Translations under genes and position numbers: made by a program
DNA from: Glandiceps talaboti
Taxonomy: Eukaryota > Hemichordata > Enteropneusta > Spengelidae
Assembly: GCF_964340395.1 (NCBI RefSeq)
Contig: NC_135562.1
Span: forward strand, 16,421,485-16,485,484
Direction of reading: 5' to 3'
Length of the DNA stretch: 64,000 bases
Shown here: piece after piece, positions 54,096-64,000 of the stretch
Position numbering within the stretch: the stretch's first letter is position 1
How the letters are laid out: each line of letters begins with the position of its first letter
Notes under the pieces: model-generated
Database searches by the model: none
Seen by the model: the letters and a program-made list of their open reading frames with translations, nothing else
What the model was told of the DNA's origin: nothing

Positions 54096-54827
54096 ATGGC
54101 ACAGCGTGGAGAGAATTAAAGAAATTTATCAGTGAAGTCCATTCTACCATAATGTCTTGATGGTACAATCCATGGCAAGTTATATTATTTAAGCACACAA
54201 TATGTTAGATATAATATGTTTTATGATAAAGAAATATATTCTACATTAGAACTCAGACCAGTAGAAGGAGATTATAAGTATCAGGTGTTTGATTGACTTC
54301 TTTCTATTTCTCTCGCTGATACATCGCGTGACTTGTAGTGTCATAAATTACAGTTCAGCTGGTATATAAATGTTTTATTGCTGCAGTCTACCGATTACAA
54401 TTATTGAACACGGATGCATATATATATAATTCAGCACCACATAGGCAGCATGGTTTGAATTTATAAAGAAATTGAATGTTTTCACCATTTCAAGTGACCT
54501 TCGACCAACTGTAATAATTATGGTATTTTGTATTATGTCATCGAATGTTGTTGATTATAACTATTCGTGTACATGTTGTTCACAAATAGATATTTAGATG
54601 ACTCCGATAACAAATGCATATAACCTCGAAATATGATGATTCGTGTAAACATCGCTCGTCGTGTTACCAAAATATTATATGACTCAGATTCAATTTTGTA
54701 TACCGGTGTAATGAAGACAACAAGGAACATTATGTAGAAAGTGACAACAACCTTGGTACAAATACAAATCGAGTACACCTGTTCACTCCACCCTGTCCCT
54801 TCCCCCACATACACACAAACACCTATG

Positions 54828-54890
54828 CATGCATACATACATACATACATACATACATACATACATACATACATACATACATACATACAC
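54828..54890. repeat. (CATA)n array
   Basis: About 63 bases, starting in GCATG units. Confidence 0.94.
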
Positions 54891-54999
54891 ATCCAGCAAT
54901 TATATTCCGCATTTACCAATTCTTCAGAATTACAACAACACCTGTTTTATTAGCTAGTACTGTAAGATGTATGATCAGAAAAAGTGGGTATTAATTCCC

Positions 55000-57900
55000 T
55001 TCCCAACGGAACAGCTCGTCACATTTTATACCCCTCGATGTCAAAACTGTCGATATAGCCTATCTATCATTTTCGATTTGTGATTACATGTTTTGAAATT
55101 AAGTCAGTTTTCATAATCCCCTCGAAGCTATTCCTATTTATACAAAGACTACAGATAGCGTTTATAGCTTAACGGCAACTCTCGAGAGATCGAGTTCACG
55201 TGATAACCCATCGTAAAATTCCATTCAATGATATACGAATGATTTCGCCTTGGCCATGGGATTTCGAGTAGTAGTTTTCACATGCCCTGTAGGACATTAA
55301 TTATCATTCAGAATTCTCATTCACCAGATCACAGACAACAAATCTACATTTTTAACCTGCATAAATAATTAAACTTGATGCGTTTTTGATAATAATATAT
55401 AGGAATTCTAAATAGGTTGAATCAGGGGTACAAATCCCTCCTGTGTGTGTTTCATGCATGAAAGCGTCATTCGAAAGTCAATCAAATGTCCCAGTAGAGA
55501 GCGTTGCTTTTTACATGAAATCCTTGCAAAAGGTTTCATTTAAGTGACTATGTTTTGCAGAAGATTAGTTCGGCGTTAGAAAGATGATCATTATCCTTCA
55601 AGCGAGTTGACAGTTTCGGTGAGGAAAGTGCTCAAACTGTCCCGTGAATATTTTCCGAGGAAATGAGTCTGTCACTGCAAGCACAAATGAACGTTTGTCA
55701 CTTGCTATATAAACGTGTAATGACAGCATTGTCCAACAAAATGATTCTCATGAGCGTTATAACAATATTTCAAATTCTTGCGTATGCTGTATAGACTCCG
55801 TATTATGTGTATTGCTTTTTAAATTGTAAAATATGCGATATCCATAACTAGACCAGTAACTTATACATCATTCTAAATCACGACAAATTAAGCATCACGT
55901 TCGAAATTACAGCTACATGATCTTTTAAATACACGATTACGTATTTGTCAAGAAAAAATCAAAAAGAATCAGACAAACACCTCTCCAAGGTAATATACAA
56001 AGGACGATATGTTTTCCAAACTTGAGTACCATTGCAACAATATTTATCGAACATTTTAACAACAATGGAGACTTCTAGTGGTTTATAATAGTTCATAACC
56101 TGTGACGTCATTTATTTCTAATTACATTATATCTGAATTTCATCCTATAAATCTTCGCATTTAAACACTCTAATGGATTGGTTGGACACTTCTTAATGTA
56201 TAGTTGTGATAGTGATTTATGTATTGAGTTCACACAGTGTGCATGTTTTCATGGAGAAATAATGCAATTTTACTTCAATTAGTATGATACTCACATTTAA
56301 AAACACGATGCCTTTTTATATTGATCAAACAGATAAAAAACTACGTAATTATGGTCGTAAATCATCCTATTTTCTATTGTCTGAAATTCGGTCAAAAGTA
56401 GGAGCAAGTTACTTAGAATCTAGATTCCGAGTTTTGCTTAATATTCCCCACTCCAGGAAATGAAGACATTTTCGTAACCTTTGGGTGTTTTGAAGAAGCA
56501 TTTCGTGGTTTTGCATCAAATAAATCCACGTGATTGTCCTAGCAGTGGTTCTGTTTCGCTTCATGGTTAGTAGACACATTAGCAGAAAAGCATATGTATT
56601 AAATGAGCAAAGCTATTTATCTAAAGTTACGGTAACAATTCTTAATATATACTGGTCATCTAATAAGAAGGCACGTCTGCTGATTCCTATGAGGTGATGC
56701 TGGACCACTACCAAGAAACTGAATGTAAAACTACGTTCAATTTGGTGTTTTGCAGCCAATTTCGCGAAATTTAAATAATATAACACCAGCGATATGACTC
56801 TACAGAACCCTAATTTACGAAAATGCTTTTATTTCCTGGAGTGGTGTTTCTCTATAAAGTGTTTCCTAATATCGTCAAAAGTGTATTTCTACTAAGCGCG
56901 GTTATGTTATTGTAATTTGTTTCTGACTTCTGTTATATGGAATAATATCTTTTTTTCCAAAATTTCCGAATAATATTTTCCATTTGAGTCAAAACTGAAT
57001 GCCAATTCCCCTCTGTTGCCTCACCCCAAGGCGATCATTCTGTTCATGTTGGTTTGTTCTCATACTGTCCGAGAGATTTAAGAAGTACACGTGACTTTTC
57101 AGAAGAAAACAGTGGGGGTGGTATTCTGTTGAGTTCATGAAATGACACACGCTTGAAAAGCAAACATTTGCTTCTGCCATTAGACTGGTATTTCATTGCA
57201 GGAAAGAACATTTACTTCTTGCTAAGACAGTTAGCATTAAATATCTGAGGAAGCAGTAAAAGCTATTGAGAGAGTTACTATATCGTAAATAATCATACAT
57301 GTAAATATACACTTTATAGTTTCCTAGAGGAATTATTTGGCATTATCTATTTTGTTTTTTTATTTTTTTTAATATCTACTTGTTTTGTTATTATTTTGTA
57401 ACAGACGTTTACATAACAAAATTAAAATTCTGGAACGTGCTCATGTATAAAATGTTTTACTTGAAAGACGCATACGTTGACTTTATGATCTACTATAAAT
57501 TTCCAATGTTTCCACCTAAGTAGGCACATATTTACAAATGATTGATGGCTTACACTTAAGTAACGTCACAATAACTTAACTCTTGATACCTAAGATTACT
57601 GGAGTTATATTACCTTTAGATTTAAACCTAAAAGCTCTTTTGAAACTTGATTCCATAATTCATTCACTAGAAATGGGTCATCGTACGCACATTCAAGAAG
57701 CCAATTGTGTCAGGTATAATTTAGTATTACTACTTTTATTATGTGTTATTCCACAAGGGAATACAGTATGCAAGGTGTTATGTATGCAAATCTAATATGC
57801 AATCGTCCGAGTCATCTGATCAGCGTTTCTTTCGCAGTTACTCAAGAAGTGTAAATGATGGATAAGAGGTTTTATATGTACATCTGATACACGTTAACAC

Positions 57901-58900
57901 TTCTAGAGATAACGTTATCCCTAAACTTGATCTGGGCAGTTACCATAAATGTCATCAGATTTAACTAATTCAGAAGAAAGTACTCCGACTAATTAATTTG
58001 ATAAACGTTTCTTTCCAAGCATCGACCTGGTATTTCTGAATCGGTAGAAATGTCGAAAAAAGATATTTCAAAAGGAGTTTATTTTCCTTTGCGGCATATG
58101 TTGTGAAAGAACTTTGATTCCCCCATTTTATCATCATTTGTGGCAGCATTTACTTCTGCCATGGCTAAAATCTTAATGTACAGGTCAACGCAAATGTCCA
58201 GACCACAAAGTATGCTTAATTACCATTGTCTTAACACATGAAATAGGACTAAACTGTGTCAATTGCCTATGTGTTCCATCAACCAACACAAAACATAAAA
58301 CAAGTCAATCTAGTCAGTTTAGTATCATTCGATTACCTAAACATCATCAGGGTCGTACAAAGAGATGCAATGTGCTATTGTAAAGGTAGAGTATATTCCC
58401 ATTCCCAAAGATATACATTCCTTAGATACCGAAAGATTGAATACTCTCAAGCATTTCGGTATCGATTTTCTCAATGAATTTAGGGCAAAAAAAGATCAAC
58501 CAAACGTGAAAACGTCACCATGACATTTTAATCAATATGACTGTTAGTTTTATTTGGCCAGCTTGTCTTTTTATTTGATCATGAATGATAAATATTTTGA
58601 GAAAATCCATTACATTGGGTGATTTGTGCATGGGTGATATCAAACTATACAATCGCAGTTATTACTGTAGTTACTGGTTGTATTTTCATCAGTCTTCTCC
58701 TCTTCCTGTGAACATGATATCTCAAAACTACTGCATTAATAATAATGAACTTGACACACCTGGTCCTTAAGTAAACCACGGGAATTGATCAGGGTTTACT
58801 AAACATACTATGTATAATAATGAACAATTTGCATAAGTATCGATTTTTAGGTAATAATGCAATATCTTGAGAATGCATCCTTCGCGTTTTATATCATACA
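55000..58900. other. Unremarkable AT-rich non-coding stretch
   Basis: No repeat family, conserved frame or RNA gene recognised apart from a weak tRNA-like stretch near 55155-55215. Confidence 0.6.
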
Positions 58901-58904
58901 TATA

Positions 58905-59129
58905 TCCATCTATCCATCTATCCATCCATACATACATACATACATACATACATACATACATACATACATACATACATACATACATACATACATACAAACA
59001 TACATACATACATACATACATACATACATGCATGCATACATGCATACATACACACACATACATACAGACAGACAGACATACATACAGACAGACAGACAGA
59101 CATACAGACAGACAGACAGACAGACAGAC

Positions 59130-59190
<61 letters not shown>
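58905..59190. repeat. CATC / CATA / CAGA compound array
   Basis: Short CATC lead, about 125 bases of CATA, mixed CATA/CAGA, then pure CAGA. Open frames on both strands are artefacts. Confidence 0.95.
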
Positions 59191-59192
<2 letters not shown>

Positions 59193-59219
59193 TGTATGCT
59201 AGCGAAGTTCATGCGTTGG

Positions 59220-62200
59220 ATTAGATGTTTACAGATAAGAAATAATATGCTAAATGAACGATAGCTCAGAATTATCTTTATTGTAGCAATCCGTGGGCAA
59301 CATAAACAATTTTGTTAAATGTGTGGAATGTTTGACTTTGTCGATTTGTTTCAAGCCAAACGTAATCTGACACTGTTTAGGTCGACACATATCAGAAAGA
59401 ACGAACTTAAAAAGCATTTTTGTTGCTTGTTCTATATCTTTACAAGCAAAGGTTATGTTGTTTTAACAATTTTATATTGTCACGTTCAAGTACAGTTTGA
59501 TCATAAACCTTGTTCATAGTGGGATCCCTAAGCTTTTTAGTCTACTTTTTATGTCCGTACAAGTACGGTTGCCAGAACGCATAGACACTAATATGCTCTT
59601 CACCAGTGGTAAAAAACCATTCTGATGCACGTCAACTTTGGTGCTCTACTTTAGCTCTCTTTATACTTCGGCAAGGTGGAGCAAAATCTTCAGAGTTACC
59701 GATTGACCAATCAGTGCATTGGGAACCGATTGGCAGAACCTAAAGTTTCCAAGTAATATAGGTCGTAAACATCAAAGTGGTCAAACGTTTAGCTTGTGGA
59801 ATAATTGGAAAAGAATATACATACCGACAATGAGAGGTTGTTATTGATGAATAAATTAATAGAGCGCCACAGACACTGTGGCGACTTTGTGTCGATAAGA
59901 AAGCCATTAACTGTAAGTGCGGCATAAGCAAAAACAATGGCGTAAAAGAAATATCGTACACAAGGAAGAGTGAGAAAAATGTTTTGGAATTTTTTTTCCC
60001 CCAAAACAGTTGGGTATATTATATAAAGTTACAGTATCATTCTCAATTTAATATAGTATTTTTTTTTACCTAAGCTTTTACCTTAATGGCCACTATAATT
60101 GAACTTAGACAAGCAAGTGTAGTCGGCGCCACAAGTAGCTCCTCACGGGACAAGTTGTAAACATTCTAAGGGAGAGGATACTAAGTAGCAAAGAAGTTAA
60201 ATACCAAGGACGGTGGTTGTTTGAGGATCTCCCCAAGCATAAGTATAACAGACATAGCCGTCAGTCATTACATAAATACCTCGGTCGCCGCCTCGCCTTT
60301 TATATTATGACCGACGGATATATCTTAAGTACTCCTAATTGTCAATATTATACTCATCCTATGTCAACATTACAAATGAACTTTACAACGTGAATGCGAA
60401 GTACGCCATATAAAAGATGGCTGACGTGATATCATGCCACCTCGTAAAAGAGGAGACAGATATATAATTGGCTAATACCATACGTTACTAACCATCACAA
60501 TTTTAAAGGTCGTGACTTCTACCTGCAATGTTTATCCAACAGTGCCAGCAAGGCCTTGCCCCTTAACATGCCCAGGTGAAATGTACTATATCAGGAAATA
60601 TATGACCCAGGAATGACGTATAAAGTGTCCTTGGTGCATTTCACCATGTACCATGAGAACAATAACTTTCAAGTAAACCCTACAATGTCAAGGTCAAACT
60701 CAAAACCGTTCATGACGCTATAACGTATGTACAATGATGTTTAGCTAACGACTGTGGATAAGCAGCATTCTCATTCCTTTTTTCCCGAATCGTCACAAAA
60801 AGTGTTATGGGGTTAACGCATTAACTTGATCAATGACATAAATCTTTATTATGTGAGGGCCTTTCTTCACGGCAGTGTCTGTCATACATGACAGAATCCC
60901 CCTTTATAGATAAACAGAATTAGAAAGTCCCTTTAGCATTTGGTGGTATTAGAAATATTACATGATTTTGGAAGGTGTGACCAACATGCATATCATGGTG
61001 TGTTCTTTTTAGAAAGTACTCATCCTTATCGAAGTAGAGTCAACATGTATGTCATTTATGTTAATGACACAATATGAGTTATTGTTATCTCATGTTAGCG
61101 ATTCAAAATAGAACAGGGAGGTCAACTTTATTCTCACATGTACCGGTAGTAATGCATGTGTAGAGCGAGGTGAGCCGTGGTATCGAATGACCGTTTCTTT
61201 ACTCGCTTAGGTGGTGAAATTCATGTAACGAGAATTCATGACATGTCTGGCTATTAGCAATGCAAAATAATTATGAAGCAAAAATAGAATAAGATGATGC
61301 AATATCTATAAACGTAAGATAATCATGATACGTTTTGATAGGAAAAACTGTCTGTTCCCGAGCAGGTGACAATATCAGTTGTTTTTATCCTTTAAGCCCA
61401 GTTGATAAGTAATTTCTTTCCATTAATATGGTATTAATTGATGAAATATTAACGTTTAATAAGAACTCGCAATGCATGGTAATATGTTTTCTTGGCACAT
61501 GAATTTGCACAATCCATAATAAGTCCAATGTTTGATGTCATATCACATACACTGAATTATTAATGATTAGTAATAGAAAGGGACAAGATTGATTTTCAAA
61601 TAATGAAAATCCGTCTGTAGTTGCAGTTGAGGCTGTAGACATGGGTTGCTAACTAGGAGAGTGTAGATGTCCATGACCACTTAGGTCGTCTAAAAAAGAA
61701 TGAATGGCTGTAAAGTGTGGCCACATCGGATAATGAAATTTATTGACCTGAACACCCAGCTGTATAATCGGGAACCTGGTAGGATGAAGTTTACAATATG
61801 AATACTTCAATCCTATGCACTTATAGAAATTACATTGGAATGTATATTCGCCTGGGATTTGGAGAAATATTAAGGTTATTGTGCTACTATAGGTCCTCGT
61901 CATGATAGTATTTGTAGCGTGCTTTGAGCACAGTATTTGAAAGTACTACATAAAAACGAAGTAGCATTGTCGTATCATTGTTAATTTTTCTTTGACTTAT
62001 GATATTTAAACATAATTAATAAGTTTATGACCCTCGATGTAAAGCATCCGACTTTATTCGGAGCCTTTTTTGTACATATAGATTGGACATGATTTATCGA
62101 ACACTTCTCCTCGTAATGTTTCAAAGTCATTTCCTAACTAAATGTAATTTTGTGGGCTGATTCAGTCAAGTTCTAATTAAGGCCACTTATCTATATGCAA

Positions 62201-63330
62201 TTTAAGTTAGGCTCTCTAGCTATTAACTATAACGAGTTTCTAACCTTTTGGACAGGGTAGCCATTTAAGCATAGATCCCCTCGTTTACACCATAGAGTGT
62301 TCCTATTACCTACAAATTGCAATATCTAGGAAGTGCTATAATCAGTGCGTGGGCCACATGACGATTGACATTGTGATTCATTTGAATCACATTGACATGA
62401 AAAACGTAATAGCCATTTACTGAAAGAAACTTTCATTATAAGACACAAAGCCAATTTATTTTCGTTTGAACTTGACATGTCAACCACACAAACAATCTAA
62501 TTGAAACATGTAATTGCGTTCCTTAGCAACAAACTACACACAGATAAGCAGGACACAAGAGATTGAGTTCACAAAGAACGTGATGAGTATCTCATTCGAC
62601 TACAAAGGTCCATCAAAGTGTTTCGAATTTCTCAATAAATTCAAACCTTAGCAATCACTGCACCTTTTTTTAATTATAGCCTTCCGCGTCTAACCTAAAT
62701 TCAAACCTGTCAAATGAACATCTTATTTTCCCTTTATTTTTCAGGACTTTTTGATTTTCAAGTCGTTAATTATATTAAATTTTCCAACATGTTGACGTGC
62801 ATTGAATATTAGAAGATATACATCTAGCAAAATATATCACACGATCCAAGGAATATTATATTAGAATTTGATCTAAATGTACGAAATTGTGACCTTGCGG
62901 CTTGATCAAACAATTTAACAAGACAAATATTAAATAAAGAAGGATATAATTACATTACAAAGACTAACCAAGTCACGACGCTGATTTATGATACATTTAT
63001 ACATGTTGGAATTGTAAGAGTCACGGTACACCAACGGAAAGTGTTACGTGTTTTTTTATGGATTATCCTGTATGTCGTCCGTTCATTACATGCATTGCCT
63101 CTCTGCAAAGGTCACTAAAGTGATGGCATAGCTTTGAGAAAGAGATGGAAATACGTTTTTTTCTAACATTTCCCTCTCATTTTTATTATATAAAGTACAT
63201 TAATTTAGCTGGAGGAGTAATTTTGTTATGTTGACAATAGAATCAATTTGTAAAAGACGTCCCTATCAGACAAATTGATTGCAACGTGTTTTGTAATGAT
63301 ATAATTTGAATTTCTTCTTCAGTATAAAAG
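59220..63330. other. AT-rich non-coding stretch with one weak exon candidate
   Basis: Only a possible minus-strand exon at 59825-59910 (acceptor-like TTACAG, donor GTATGTAT) stands out. I cannot tie it to any protein family. Confidence 0.5.
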
Positions 63331-63339
63331 TCGACTTTT

Positions 63340-63640
63340 TCTTATTAAGTGAAAAAAACATAAAACCTTGACTGAAAAATTCTAGTATAATATTTATGTC
63401 GATGTCTTTGCTTTCTATTACATTTACAATTGTCTTGTTGGAGCACTTGATTGCATAGTAGGGGGTTTCCTTTCCATTTTATAGGTATACTAAATTACGT
63501 CATCAGATCCATGTTAAGTTATATAACGTCTGGTTTGAGTTCAGTCAATTGCAAGTAAAGTGGAACACTATAAGTACCTTTATGTACAGCTAAAATTAAG
63601 GCCAAAAGCGTATAAACTCGGCTTTTGCCCTTTACTTCTA
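63340..63640 (+). repeat. Dispersed repeat family A, copy 4
   Basis: Shares TTTATGTCGATGT with copy 3, then GATTGCATAGTAGGG, AAATTACGTCATCAGATC, GGTTTGAGTTCAGTCA, ATTGCAAGT and a GCGTATAAACTCGGC end. It lies about 59 kb from copy 3 in the same orientation. Confidence 0.7.
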
Positions 63641-64000
63641 AATATATTCAATGTATCGAACGTTGTTACACTGTTGATATCAGTTTCAATGTCCTTACTT
63701 ATGTTCCAGCTTTCCTTTTTAAAAAAAGCATTGCAGAAATTTCACTTTGGAAAACACTTCATGTATATTCTATTTCACCTGTATTTAAATAATTTATTAG
63801 TTATATCCTTTAAAAGTTAACCGTTCGAGGTTTTCACTTGATAATTTACTGGATTGTCAATTGATAATTTTGTACATATACATATCACATTATTCGAGAC
63901 ATTTACAGTATATTTTAGGGTGTTTGTAATCGTCATAGATAACGTATCTATAAGTCCAACCATAGTTGGTATTGCATGTTTATTAACTCCCAAGTCACGT

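Overview
This is a window of animal (metazoan) nuclear DNA, AT-rich and almost entirely non-coding. No stretch looks prokaryotic or viral. The only gene I can support is a split gene on the minus strand for the cytosolic N-terminal half of a canonical TRP channel (TRPC family). Three exons splice in one consistent frame: 37128-36915, 10073-9946 and 6355-5864. Together they give 834 coding bases, about 1.3% of the window, encoding 278 residues of ankyrin repeats and the start of the linker-helix domain. The transmembrane and pore exons must lie beyond base 1. The first spliced intron seen here is 26.8 kb and the next is 3.6 kb. A divergent single-copy TRPC reading frame, very long introns, abundant CATA, CAGA and GATT microsatellites, and a tRNA-derived SINE suggest a marine invertebrate. 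A lophotrochozoan (mollusc, annelid or brachiopod) is my best guess, but it is an inference and I cannot name a species.

Layout. Bases 1-5863 are the intron after the third exon (or the 3' flank), with three copies of a dispersed repeat called family A here and a tetranucleotide array ending about 57 bases from the exon donor. Bases 5864-10073 hold two exons and an intron carrying a tRNA-derived SINE with a TG-repeat tail, a diverged direct duplication, and a CT/AC array close to a splice donor. Bases 10074-36914 are one huge intron full of microsatellites; it includes a 550-base CATA/AT compound array, a four-copy ~100-150 bp core-repeat block and a 317-base GATT array. Bases 36915-37128 are the first coding exon recognised. 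Bases 37129-64000 lie 5' of it and are either a further intron or intergenic DNA. They contain two copies of a 330-346 bp foldback (MITE-like) element, a ~46 bp minisatellite, a 76 bp duplication, a fourth family-A copy and more microsatellites.

Microsatellites and compound arrays occupy roughly 4.5 kb (about 7%). I see no autonomous transposon, no intact reverse transcriptase or transposase, no functional tRNA or rRNA, and no CRISPR. The strongest leads are: the TRPC protein lacks the His/Cys zinc-binding motif normal for its family; microsatellites sit just inside two of its introns; and several small repeat families, including the foldback element, recur within 64 kb. All similarity statements come from reading the sequence by eye; no alignment or database search was run.
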